The notes under the pieces were generated by a model. The model had not been told where the DNA came from and searched no databases. It worked only from the letters and a program-made list of their open reading frames with translations. From positions 1 to 21,320 of the forward strand of contig CADCUU010000487.1 in assembly GCA_902805995.1 (NCBI GenBank): a DNA stretch of 21,320 nucleotides, in the 5' to 3' direction. The stretch comes from an uncultured Rubellimicrobium sp. (lineage in GTDB: Bacteria; Pseudomonadota; Alphaproteobacteria; Rhodobacterales; Rhodobacteraceae). The position numbers were made by a program, and so were the translations under genes. This document shows, in pieces, positions 7,791 through 14,837 of this stretch. The first letter of the stretch is position 1; every line of letters starts with the position of its first letter.

Positions 7791-9028
7791 CGATAGGCCC
7801 CAAGGGCCGCCGCGAGGGCCGGGCTCCGCTGCGCTCGGTCCTCGACAGCCTCGCCCGCGCGGGCGGCGGCCCAGGCCTCGCGAAACGCCTCCACGCCTGC
7901 GCGGGGCCCCTGGGGATGCGCGAGGATGCCCCCTCCCGCCGCATGGATCAGGTCGTCGGTGCCGAGCGCCGCCCAGGTCGGCCCCGCCTGCCGGATCGTC
8001 TGGCCGGAGGAGAAGACGGGCATCGCCAGCATGGGCGTGTCGTCCCAGAGCGGCTGGAGCACCGACCGGGCGGAGGCGATGACGCTGTCGTCCTCCTCCG
8101 TGAACTTGTTCGCGATCCCATTGACATGCAGGTGGTCCGCCCCGGCGAGCCGCCACAGCTTGGACCAGGCGACGTAGGATATCCCGTGGTTCGGATGCCG
8201 ACCCAGCGCGCCCCAGCCGTTGCGATGCGCATGGATGGGAAGCTGCGCATGACGCCGAAGCGCAAGCATCCCCGTAAGCCCCACCGAATGCATCGAGGCC
8301 ATGACGGACGTCCCGCCTTCGGCCAGCACGAGGTCGTGGCGGCGGCGCATCTCGTCCACCTCGCCCGTCAGGTTGAAGGCGTACATCACCGTCTTGCCCG
8401 TCCGCTCGGCCTCCTCGCGGATCACGCGCATCACGGCCCGGACACGGTCGTCGAAGGGGCAATGCGGGCCGTCGGCCTGCAGCTCGTCGTCCTTGATGAA
8501 GTCGATCCCGGCTTGGGCAAGCACCCGCACCAGATCCGCCGTCTCCTCCGGCGTGAGGCCGACCGAGGGTTTCACGATGGTGCCGACGATGGGTCCCTGC
8601 GCCACGCCCGCGAGCCTGCGGGTGCCCTCGATCCCGAAGGCCGGGCCGGGATTCGCCTCACCGAACGCGCGCGGCAGCCGGATGTCGAGGAGCTTCAGCC
8701 CTGAGAAGGCCCGCAGCTCGAACAGGTTGCCTGCGACGGTCGCGAGAAGGTTCGGCAGCGACGCCCCAAGGTTCGACAGGGGCCAGGACAGCGTCGCCCG
8801 CGCCAGCACGGGCCGCCCCGGCGTCGCGCCGGGCAGCGACGGGCGCTCGGCCTCGCCCACGATCTCCAGCCGCTCCACCACGGCGCGGGCGAGGCGCACG
8901 CCTTCGTTGTCCTCGCCGGGGACGGAGACGAAGGTGCCCGAGGACTGCTCGCCCGCTATGACCTCGGCAGCGCGGGCCGGGTCCTCGGCGGTCTCGATCA
9001 GGTAGTCGGCCTCGATCCGGTCGGTCAT
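7787..9028 (-). CDS. RuBisCO-like protein acting on 3-oxo-isoapionate 4-phosphate (OiaX or OiaT type)
   Basis: 413 residues; the start ATG 9028 overlaps the apsD-like stop (ATGA). The RuBisCO large-subunit barrel is clear: TIVKPSVGL (Lys153, equivalent to RuBisCO Lys175), DFIKDDEL (Lys179, Asp181, Glu182, equivalent to the carbamylated Lys201, Asp203 and Glu204), HAHRNGW (His268, Arg269), DHLHVNG (His301), a loop-6-like NKFTEED (Lys308) and AAGGGILAHP phosphate loop (365-367). The metal site therefore looks intact, but there is no small-subunit gene and the protein is shorter than RuBisCO. RLPs beside DUF1537 kinases in apiose loci either decarboxylate 3-oxo-isoapionate 4-phosphate (OiaX) or convert it to 3-phosphoglycerate and glycolate (OiaT). 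No tetrose-phosphate isomerase genes are nearby, which leans toward OiaT, but motif inspection cannot settle it. Confidence 0.88.
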   Translation of the reverse strand: MTDRIEADYLIETAEDPARAAEVIAGEQSSGTFVSVPGEDNEGVRLARAVVERLEIVGEAERPSLPGATPGRPVLARATLSWPLSNLGASLPNLLATVAGNLFELRAFSGLKLLDIRLPRAFGEANPGPAFGIEGTRRLAGVAQGPIVGTIVKPSVGLTPEETADLVRVLAQAGIDFIKDDELQADGPHCPFDDRVRAVMRVIREEAERTGKTVMYAFNLTGEVDEMRRRHDLVLAEGGTSVMASMHSVGLTGMLALRRHAQLPIHAHRNGWGALGRHPNHGISYVAWSKLWRLAGADHLHVNGIANKFTEEDDSVIASARSVLQPLWDDTPMLAMPVFSSGQTIRQAGPTWAALGTDDLIHAAGGGILAHPQGPRAGVEAFREAWAAARAGEAVEDRAQRSPALAAALGAYR

Positions 9029-10062
9029 GGCTGCACGCGCCTCCCTTGCTCGGCCGAGTCGTAGGCCGCGAGGCACAAGGCCAGCGTCTTCAGGTTATCC
9101 GCGCCGGAGGGCTGGGGCGCGGCCTCGCCCCGCAGGACGCCCAGCACGTGACGTTCGAAGTTGCGCACCGAGTCCTGCACGACGTGCCAGGGCTTCTCGC
9201 CCCAGGCCGGGACCTCGGGCTCCACGTCCTCCTCGCGCCGGCCCTGGGCGTCATGAATCAGCAGGCGGTAGTCCTCGCGCAGCTCCAGCGTCCCCTCGTC
9301 GCCTTCCAGCACCGCGAGCGTCTGAGGGAAAGGCTCGGGCCGCAGGGTCGTGTGGAACGACGCATCCGTCATGCAAACGCCTCCGCCCGCGTGGCGCGTC
9401 AGGGCCGTGAAGGCGTCCTCCCCCGCCACGCGCGGGTTCCGCTTCTGCGTCTCGCAGGTCACGGCCACAGCATCGCCCAGGAAGAGCCGCGCGAGGTCGA
9501 AGAGGTGCACGCCGATATCCATGATCGCGAGCCTCGGAGCCGTCGCGAGGTAGGGCTGGCCGGCATAGACGTCCCAGCCGTGGCGAAAGGAGAACCGGCC
9601 AAAGCGCGGCGTGCCGATGCTGGGGAGCAGGTCCAGCATCCGCATGAAGGGCCGCTGCCAGCGGAAGTTCTCGTGAATCAGGAACGCCGCGCCCGATGCT
9701 TCGCAGGCCGCGACCATGGCGCGGGCGTCCTCCAGCGTATCGGCGATGGGCTTCTGGCAGATCACCAGCCCCACGCGCGGTGCGCAAAGCTCCACCAAGG
9801 CGCGGTGCGACGGGGGCGTGGTGGCGATGTCCACGAAGTCGGGGCGGATCGCGTCGAGCATTTCTGCCGGGTCGGTGAAGGCCTGTGCGCCGAACTCCTC
9901 CGCCATGGCCTGCGCCCGGCCTGCGTCGAGGTCGCAGACGCCCACGATCCGCGCGCCCTCCGGTGCCAGGTCGCGCCAGGCCTGCATATGGTTGCACGCA
10001 AAGAAGCCCGCGCCGATCAGCGCGCCCCGGAACTCCGCCCTGCCGTTTGCCTCAGCCACCAT
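9025..10062 (-). CDS. apsD: Gfo/Idh/MocA oxidoreductase, likely D-apiose dehydrogenase
   Basis: 345 residues from ATG 10062, chosen over an in-frame GTG one codon upstream because an AGGGGGA sequence sits a few bases before it. The N-terminal Rossmann domain carries GALIGAGFFACNHMQAW, and the family's EKP motif appears as CQKPIADTLEDA, a form typical of the branched-sugar group. HENFRWQRPF and DIGVHLFDLARLFLGD provide the catalytic His region. ApsD oxidises D-apiose to the lactone/apionate with NAD+. It is first gene of a tightly overlapped apsD-RLP-oiaK transcript, with a consensus TATAAT and an operator-like pair just upstream. The Gfo/Idh/MocA family is certain; apiose as substrate follows from the RLP, kinase and apnO neighbours. 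Another sugar with a related path remains possible. Confidence 0.8.
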   Translation of the reverse strand: MVAEANGRAEFRGALIGAGFFACNHMQAWRDLAPEGARIVGVCDLDAGRAQAMAEEFGAQAFTDPAEMLDAIRPDFVDIATTPPSHRALVELCAPRVGLVICQKPIADTLEDARAMVAACEASGAAFLIHENFRWQRPFMRMLDLLPSIGTPRFGRFSFRHGWDVYAGQPYLATAPRLAIMDIGVHLFDLARLFLGDAVAVTCETQKRNPRVAGEDAFTALTRHAGGGVCMTDASFHTTLRPEPFPQTLAVLEGDEGTLELREDYRLLIHDAQGRREEDVEPEVPAWGEKPWHVVQDSVRNFERHVLGVLRGEAAPQPSGADNLKTLALCLAAYDSAEQGRRVQP

Positions 10063-10082
10063 CACATCCCCCTGCTGCGCGG

Positions 10083-10124
10083 ATCATTATACCAGTTGAT
10101 GCGTGGCGCAACTGGTATGACGAG
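10083..10124. promoter_or_regulatory. Operator pair over the apsD promoter
   Basis: An inverted repeat CAACTGGTAT / ATACCAGTTG, 10-nt spacer, lies between the gntR stop and apsD start. Its plus-strand arm reads ACTGGTATGACGAG (10111-10124), shared with the sites between gntR and apnO. Its minus-strand arm, ACTGGTATAATGAT (10096-10083), contains a perfect TATAAT (10091-10086) placed to serve as the apsD -10 box. No good -35 is seen at 16-18 nt. GGTAT-type half sites are known for NanR-like FCD/GntR regulators, so the local GntR protein is the likely binder, acting as a repressor over the -10. Confidence 0.72.
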
Positions 10125-10129
10125 TTCCC

Positions 10130-10846
10130 TCAGCCCGACGCGTCCTGCCGGTAGAGCGCGTTGGCCCGCGTCAGGTGATCCTTCATGGCCTGCGCCGCCC
10201 GCTCCGGGTCCCGCGCCGCAATGGCCGCGAAGATGGCCTCGTGCTCCTCCAGCGTCAGCTGCTCCAGCCCCGAGCTGTGGACCGCGCCCTGGTGGAACCG
10301 CGCCATCCAGTCGAAGACCGCCCGCACCACCGCAGAGAGCACCACGTTCCCGCTGATCCCCGCCACGGCGGCGTGGAATTCCCCGTCCCGGCGCATGAAC
10401 TCCTGCGGGTCGGCGCGGGCGAGGAGCTGCCGGGCGAGGATGTCTCGAAGCTCCTCCAGATGAGTGTCGGTCCGCAGTTCGGCCGCAAGGCGCGCGGTCC
10501 CGGTTTCCACGACGATCCGCGCTTCGCGCAGCTGCCGCAGGATGTTGTCGTCATGTGTCAGCACATGCCGCATCGTGAGGGCCAACTGCTCGGCCAAGAG
10601 GTCGAGCCGGGGTGCCGCGAGGCGGGGCCGGTCCCCGTGCCGCACGATGATGAGGCCCAGGGAGGCCAGTTGCTGCATCGCCTCTCGAATCGCGGGCCGC
10701 CCCACGCCATAGAGCGCCATGAGTTCCCGCTCGGACGGAAGGGGGTCGCCGGGCCGCAGGTCGCCTTCGTTGATCTGGGCGAGCAGACGCTCGCGCACCT
10801 CGTCGGACAGCTTGCGGCGGCGGATCGGATCGGCGTCGAGGCTCAT
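10130..10846 (-). CDS. FCD-domain GntR family transcriptional regulator (NanR-like)
   Basis: 238 residues. The winged-helix domain spans about residues 10-75, with PGDPLPSERELMALYGVGRPAIREAMQQL as the recognition region; the linker leads to an all-helical FCD effector domain (about 90-230) that contains the DGEFHAAVAGISGN metal-ligand segment and a late EEHEAIFAAI/KDHL pair typical of FadR-group regulators. A GGGAGG precedes the ATG by 4 nt. The gene sits between the apsD and apnO transcripts and has matching CTGGTAT elements on both sides, so it most likely represses both, and itself, until a pathway sugar acid binds the FCD domain. The ligand is not known from sequence. Confidence 0.9.
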   Translation of the reverse strand: MSLDADPIRRRKLSDEVRERLLAQINEGDLRPGDPLPSERELMALYGVGRPAIREAMQQLASLGLIIVRHGDRPRLAAPRLDLLAEQLALTMRHVLTHDDNILRQLREARIVVETGTARLAAELRTDTHLEELRDILARQLLARADPQEFMRRDGEFHAAVAGISGNVVLSAVVRAVFDWMARFHQGAVHSSGLEQLTLEEHEAIFAAIAARDPERAAQAMKDHLTRANALYRQDASG

Positions 10847-10899
10847 GGGCCCTCCCTCTCTCCGTCAGGCTAGCGCAACGCGGCCGGGATGGCGACAGG

Positions 10900-10974
10900 C
10901 TCGTCATACCAGCGGGCAGGTTGGCCCTCCCCGGCATTGACCGAACGCAGTCGCGTCCGTACTGGTATGACGAG
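10900..10974. promoter_or_regulatory. Divergent operator pair between gntR and apnO
   Basis: CTCGTCATACCAGC at 10900-10913 is the inverse of the direct ACTGGTATGACGAG at 10961-10974, sharing 13 identical bases. The right copy overlaps a possible apnO -10 (TACTGG, 10960-10965) placed 17 nt after a TTGACC -35 (10937-10942); that -10 is a poor match. The left copy lies about 55-67 nt upstream of the gntR start. The layout fits autoregulation and control of apnO by the same GntR protein, possibly with looping across the 47-nt gap. Confidence 0.68.
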
Positions 10975-11007
10975 TGCGCCCGGGGGCGCGACGGGGGAGG
11001 ATCCGCG

Positions 11008-11844
11008 ATGACGACAACCGTGGCCGTGCTGGGCGCCGGCGGAAAGATGGGCTTCCGCGTCACGCGCAAGCTCCGCGATGCAGGCTACGACCTGCGCGCC
11101 GTGGAGATCGGAGAGGCCGGGCGCGAGCGGCTCCGCGAGGCGGGGATCGAGGCCGTGGACCGGGCGACGGCGCTGTCGGGCGCGCAGGTCATCGTGCTCG
11201 CGATCCCCGATTCGGCCATCGGCGCCGTCGCGCAGGAGATCGTCCCCCAGATGGACCCGGGCGCGATGCTCCTGATCCTCGACGCGGCGGCCCCCTATGC
11301 GGGCGCGCTGCCGCAGCGGGAGGACGTCACCTACTTCATCGGCCATCCCTGCCATCCGCCGCTTTACGCCCACGACATCAACGATCCGGACCAGCGCCGC
11401 GACGTGCATGGCGGGGTCGCGCCCCAGTCCATCGTCTGCGCCCTGATGCAGGGGCCAGAGGAACACTACGCCCTGGGCGCAGCGATCTGCGAGGCGATGT
11501 GGTCGCCCATCATCCGCACCCATCGCGTGACGCTGGAGCAGCTTGCGATCCTGGAGCCCGGCCTGTCCGAGATGATCGCCATGACCTTCATCGACGCCAT
11601 GTCTGACGCGCTCGACGAGTGCGTGGAGAAGTACGGCATCGCGCGCGAGGCGGCCTTCGACTTCCTGATCGGCCACATCAACGTCGAGGCCTCCATGTGG
11701 TTCGGCTTCTCGCCCAAGGTGCCGTCGGACGCCGCGCTCCGCGTGACGCGCTACGCCAGGGACATCGTCCTTGCGCCCAACTGGCGCGAGGCGCTGAGCC
11801 CCGCCAAGGTCAGGGACGCGTCGGAGCTGATCGCCCGGGGCTGA
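11008..11844 (+). CDS. apnO: Phosphogluconate-dehydrogenase-like oxidoisomerase, likely D-apionate oxidoisomerase
   Basis: 278 residues from ATG 11008, supported by GGGGGAGG seven bases upstream; the frame is open further back but that stretch holds the operator. The NAD-binding motif VLGAGGKMGFRV is at the N-terminus, VLAIPDSAIG marks the end of the Rossmann core, and GHPCHPPLYAHDIND is a likely substrate-loop signature. The helical C-terminal domain resembles the PGDH_C group. ApnO converts D-apionate with NAD+ to 3-oxo-isoapionate, the substrate for the kinase encoded in the opposite transcript. The gene is divergent from gntR and shares its operator. Assignment of substrate depends on the co-located RLP, kinase and ApsD-like genes. 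The downstream hairpin at 11853-11878 probably ends the transcript. Confidence 0.8.
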   Translation: MTTTVAVLGAGGKMGFRVTRKLRDAGYDLRAVEIGEAGRERLREAGIEAVDRATALSGAQVIVLAIPDSAIGAVAQEIVPQMDPGAMLLILDAAAPYAGALPQREDVTYFIGHPCHPPLYAHDINDPDQRRDVHGGVAPQSIVCALMQGPEEHYALGAAICEAMWSPIIRTHRVTLEQLAILEPGLSEMIAMTFIDAMSDALDECVEKYGIAREAAFDFLIGHINVEASMWFGFSPKVPSDAALRVTRYARDIVLAPNWREALSPAKVRDASELIARG

Positions 11845-11852
11845 TCGATGTC

Positions 11853-11878
11853 AGGCCCGGCTCCCTCGGGTCGGGCCT
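11853..11878. terminator. Bidirectional GC hairpin between apnO and the SH3 gene
   Basis: AGGCCCG (11853-11859) pairs with CGGGCCT (11872-11878), with possible further pairing in the loop. It lies in the 39-nt gap between two convergent stops and can serve both. There is no T-tract on either strand, so efficiency is uncertain. Confidence 0.5.
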
Positions 11879-11883
11879 CGCCC

Positions 11884-12381
11884 TCACTGCCCGGTGAGGT
11901 AGCTCCGGCGAACCCAGCCCTCCCAGCCGTCGGCCCGGATCTTCTGCCAGCCGTCCCGCGCATAGGGCAGCACGATGATCCCGCAGGCGTTCGGGGCAAG
12001 GACGGTCAAGACGCGCGAGGTCGTGGACGGCCAAGCCCGCAGGTTCAGCCCATCGTTCTGCGCCACGCCGGTCACGCAATACATCGCGGGCGACACCATA
12101 CCGAGGTAGTGGCGGTGCGCCCAGCCGGAATAATGGCCCTCCTCCACGGGGCACCAGTCGCTGCGGCACTCGCCCATCACCATGACGCCGCATTGACCAT
12201 AGCGCATGCCCGTCAGGATCCCGGCCCGGGCGCTGGGTCCCTCGCGCAGGTTCAGCACGTCGTCGCTGCGGACGTTGATGACGCAATGCTCGGAGTCCGC
12301 CGCGATCGGGTCGGCCTGGGCGGGGCGCAGGGACAGGTGCAAGGCAAGAACGGCCAGGAGGCCAAGGAGGACGGGGCGCAT
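11884..12381 (-). CDS. Secreted bacterial SH3 (SH3b) domain protein
   Basis: 165 residues from ATG 12381, preceded by AAGGAAAG at good spacing; an upstream in-frame ATG is less likely because it would bury the signal peptide. MRPVLLGLLAVLALHLSLRPAQA is a classical signal peptide with probable cleavage after AQA near residue 23. Two SH3b-like repeats follow, each marked by a VLNLREGPS or GLNLRAWPS motif and a closing GWAHRHYLG or GWVRRSYLTG. Cysteines around the first repeat (CGVMVMGECRSDWC) and between repeats suggest periplasmic disulfides. SH3b proteins often bind peptidoglycan or sit in the envelope; no enzyme domain is present. It is convergent with apnO and probably independent of the apiose genes. 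Confidence 0.87.
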   Translation of the reverse strand: MRPVLLGLLAVLALHLSLRPAQADPIAADSEHCVINVRSDDVLNLREGPSARAGILTGMRYGQCGVMVMGECRSDWCPVEEGHYSGWAHRHYLGMVSPAMYCVTGVAQNDGLNLRAWPSTTSRVLTVLAPNACGIIVLPYARDGWQKIRADGWEGWVRRSYLTGQ

Positions 12382-12575
12382 GGGGCTTTCCTTCGACGCG
12401 AACGGGTCCAGCATAGCAGCCCGCCCCCGCCCCGCCATTCGGGAGAACCCGACCCGCCCCTGCCCCCACGTCGGTCTTGCGCGCCCCGCGACCGCGCGCC
12501 CCGTTCCGCCGGATGATCCAAGCCGCTAGCCATGAGACAAGGGGCGAAGGACGGCGCTGTCGCAGAGGGCACCAG

Positions 12576-13808
12576 ATGGACGGGTTGAGCATCGGCATCG
12601 CGGGCGCGGGAATCGGCGGGCTCGCCGCGGCGTCGCTGCTCGCGGACCGAGGCCACCGCGTCACCCTGTTCGACCAGTTCGAGGCTCCGCGCCCCGTCGG
12701 ATCGGGCCTCGTCGTCCAGCCTGTCGGGCTTGCGGTGCTCCGGGAGATCGGGGCGGCCGACCGTGCGCTGGACCTCGGCGCGCTCATCACGCGGATGCGG
12801 GGGCTCGAGGCGCATACGGGCCGCCCGGTGCTCGACGTGTCCTACGGGCGGGAGCCCGGATTGGCCCTCCATCGCTCCGCCCTCTTCGCCGCGCTCCACG
12901 AGGCCGCCTGCCGCCGTCGCATCCAACTGCGCCCCGGGGCCCGCGTGACCGGGCGCGACGGCCAGCGGTTCCGCTTTGCCGATGGCACTGGCAGCGAGGA
13001 GTTCGACCTCCTCGTGGATGCGTCGGGCGCTCGGTCCGCCCTGTCGCCGCTGCGTTCGCGGCCCCTGCCCTATGGCGCGCTCTGGGGCGTGGTGGACTGG
13101 GTCGATGGGGCGGGGCTCGACCCGTCGCACCTGTCCCAGCGCTACCGCCGCGCCGACCGGATGCTCGGCGTCCTGCCCATCGGCTGCCTGCCCGGCGATC
13201 CGGTCCCCAAGGCCGCGATCTTCTGGTCGCTCCCCGAGAGCGGGCATGGTGCCTGGCGCGACCGGGGCCTGGGCGCCTGGGCCGAAGAGGCCGCCGCGCT
13301 CTGGCCCGAGGCCGCGCCCTTCTTTCGCCAGATCGACCACCCGGACCGCCTGACGATGGCGCGTTACAGCCACGGCGCGCTGCGCAGGCCCTATGCGCCC
13401 GGCCTCGCCATCCTGGGCGACGCCGCCCACCGCGCGAGTCCCCAGTTGGGCCAGGGGGCAAACATGGCGCTGCTCGACGCCCTGGCCTTGGCCCGCGCTC
13501 TCGACCACTTCCCTGGGCTCCCGGCCCTGCCCGATGCGCTGGCCGCCTATGCCCGCGCCCGCCGCTGGCCTGTCCGGACCTATCAGGCCCTGAGCGCCGC
13601 CTTCACTCCGCAATATCAAAGCGACAGCCGCTGGCTTCCCGTCCTGCGCGACCGGGTGCTCTATCCACTGTCCTGCATGCCGCCGCTGCCGACCATCCTG
13701 TCGCGCCTCGTCGCCGGGCGTCTGCTGCCTCCCTTGGGGGCACTCGGGGCGCTCGGTGTCGCCGCTGCCCGAGAAAGTGCCCCGCTGCCCAGGGACCGGG
13801 CCGCATGA
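12576..13808 (+). CDS. FAD-dependent aromatic-ring-type monooxygenase (PHBH family)
   Basis: 410 residues from ATG 12576 with AGAGGG about 6 nt upstream; a longer in-frame start exists but lacks similarity. The N-terminal dinucleotide fold is IGIAGAGIGGLAAASLLADRG, followed by the FAD-ribose acid region VTLFDQFEAP; VDASGARSAL matches the DG-like middle motif, and LGDAAHRASPQLGQGANMALLDALALARAL is the second FAD/pyrophosphate motif with the Gly-Asp signature. This is the salicylate hydroxylase / p-hydroxybenzoate hydroxylase-like class, which uses NAD(P)H and O2. The substrate cannot be read from sequence, and no aromatic ring-cleavage genes are nearby. Neither neighbour suggests an operon role. 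Confidence 0.88.
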   Translation: MDGLSIGIAGAGIGGLAAASLLADRGHRVTLFDQFEAPRPVGSGLVVQPVGLAVLREIGAADRALDLGALITRMRGLEAHTGRPVLDVSYGREPGLALHRSALFAALHEAACRRRIQLRPGARVTGRDGQRFRFADGTGSEEFDLLVDASGARSALSPLRSRPLPYGALWGVVDWVDGAGLDPSHLSQRYRRADRMLGVLPIGCLPGDPVPKAAIFWSLPESGHGAWRDRGLGAWAEEAAALWPEAAPFFRQIDHPDRLTMARYSHGALRRPYAPGLAILGDAAHRASPQLGQGANMALLDALALARALDHFPGLPALPDALAAYARARRWPVRTYQALSAAFTPQYQSDSRWLPVLRDRVLYPLSCMPPLPTILSRLVAGRLLPPLGALGALGVAAARESAPLPRDRAA

Positions 13809-13862
13809 CCCGAATGCCGCGACATTTCATCGACAGCCCCAGACGCATCATCTGACCGCCAT

Positions 13863-13888
13863 GATTCGTCCGTGATTCGGTGCGATTC
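13863..13888. promoter_or_regulatory. Cluster of three phased GATTC (GANTC) sites
   Basis: GATTC, each followed by G, occurs at 13863, 13874 and 13884, spaced 11 and 10 bp, about one helical turn. GANTC is the target of the CcrM methylase found in most alphaproteobacteria, and such sites are sparse in GC-rich DNA. The cluster lies 56-81 nt before the start of the helical unknown protein, where a promoter would be expected. The methylation link is inference from the motif. Confidence 0.5.
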
Positions 13889-13943
13889 GACAGGGATGCC
13901 CAATCCCACGCGTCGCCCCGGCGCCTCCGAAAAGGACCGTCCC

Positions 13944-14390
13944 ATGCCCGTCGCCTTGCCCGCCTTGCCCGCCCTCATGGCCGGACACGCCCTCAAGGCC
14001 GACGCCACGGCCGCGGCCCAGGCGGCGCTGGAACAGTTGCGCCAGCTCGTCTCGGCCTATGACCTGACCCTGAGCCTCGTGGCCGACCTGCCCCAGGCCG
14101 CGCGGCAGGCCCTGACCTCGGCCCTGACGGAGCGGGCCGAACGCGTGGACCGGCTCGCCCGCAACTGCCAGGACCGGCTGGACGAGGCGACGGCCTTTGT
14201 CCGCTCCTTTGGCGCGACCTGCTCGCCTACCGACATGGTGGAAGTCCCGGGCCCGTTCTTCGAAATGCTGTCGCCTTACCTCGACGAGGCCATGGACCCG
14301 GTCCTCGGCACCATCTCGCGCCGCGCGACCTGCTCCCCGGAGGAGGTGGCGGCCTTCTTCCCCCGGCCCCGACCGACCCTCGCCGCCTAG
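13944..14390 (+). CDS. Unknown helical protein, 148 aa
   Basis: I do not recognise this protein. Start ATG 13944 follows AAAGGA by 8 nt; an in-frame ATG 17 codons upstream is less well supported. Residues about 15-105 are Ala/Leu/Gln-rich and predicted to form long amphipathic helices (AAQAALEQLRQLVSAYDL, ALTERAERVDRLARN), somewhat like phasin or other helical-bundle proteins. The C-terminal third has two isolated cysteines, FFEMLSPYLDEAMDPV and a Pro-rich end. There is no signal peptide or membrane segment, so it is probably cytoplasmic. It stands alone between the monooxygenase and the LAB_N gene. Codon use is like its neighbours, which supports it being real. Confidence 0.65.
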   Translation: MPVALPALPALMAGHALKADATAAAQAALEQLRQLVSAYDLTLSLVADLPQAARQALTSALTERAERVDRLARNCQDRLDEATAFVRSFGATCSPTDMVEVPGPFFEMLSPYLDEAMDPVLGTISRRATCSPEEVAAFFPRPRPTLAA

Positions 14391-14484
14391 GCCCCCGACG
14401 CGCGCCCTTCGGGGCCACCTGCCCAGGGTTGCCCGGCGCGTCGAGAGACCGCATACGGGAGCGAGGCATCACCTATGCCCCTCC

Positions 14485-14501
14485 CCGGCGCACTTCGCCG
14501 G
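14485..14501 (+). other. Leader hairpin before the LAB_N gene
   Basis: CCGGCG, loop CACTT, CGCCGG forms a 6-bp stem 24 nt before the start codon and just ahead of the AAAAGGA ribosome site. It may be a terminator for the preceding gene or a leader structure; no T-tract follows. Confidence 0.35.
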
Positions 14502-14525
14502 AGCGGAACGACAAAAGGACGGCGC

Positions 14526-14837
14526 ATGGACCTCCTCGCATTCTTTCACGTGGAGACCACGACCGAGCTTGCCTGGATCCTGATCGGCTTTCTGGCCCAG
14601 GTCCTGTTCGGGGGCCGGTTCATCCTGCAATGGCTCCGCTCCGAGAAGGCGGGCGAGTCGGTCATTCCCGTGGGATTCTGGTGGCTGTCTATCTTTGGCG
14701 GCGCCTTGATGCTCGCCTACGCGATCTATCGCTGGGACCCGGTCTTCATGCTGGGGCAGGCGCTGGGGCTGCTGGTCTATGTCCGCAACCTCGTGCTGAT
14801 CCGCCGGGCCACGCGCCGCGCCGCTCAGCCCGGCTGA
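14526..14837 (+). CDS. LAB_N (lipid-A-disaccharide synthase N-terminal domain) small membrane protein
   Basis: 103 residues from ATG 14526, with AAAAGGA seven bases upstream. It shows three hydrophobic segments (about 12-30, 46-66 and 73-90) and the LAB_N signature FGGRFILQWLRSEKAGESVIPVGFWWLS split across the first two. Such proteins are not themselves LpxB; the domain occurs free-standing beside GT2 and GT39 membrane transferases. Here both lie next door on the opposite strand, and the last 13 nt of this gene overlap the end of the GT39 gene. A role in handling polyprenyl-phosphate sugar or lipid A substrate is inferred from that association; the reaction is unknown. Confidence 0.87.
   Translation: MDLLAFFHVETTTELAWILIGFLAQVLFGGRFILQWLRSEKAGESVIPVGFWWLSIFGGALMLAYAIYRWDPVFMLGQALGLLVYVRNLVLIRRATRRAAQPG

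Noticed and set aside
7791..8462. N-terminal extension of the DUF1537 kinase into the RLP region
   Set aside because: The extension is Arg/Gly-rich and lies wholly inside the RLP gene in another frame; the GTG at 7790 starts exactly at the family N-terminus.
7787..9028. True RuBisCO large subunit, or a methionine-salvage MtnW-type RLP
   Set aside because: There is no small-subunit, phosphoribulokinase or methionine-salvage gene nearby, and the sugar-acid kinase and dehydrogenase neighbours point to the isoapionate group.
14390..14443. Nested inverted repeats (GGCCCC/GGGGCC and CGACGCGC/GCGCGTCG) after the helical unknown gene
   Set aside because: Stems are short, loops long, the two are mutually overlapping and no T-tract follows; such repeats are expected in 70% GC DNA.
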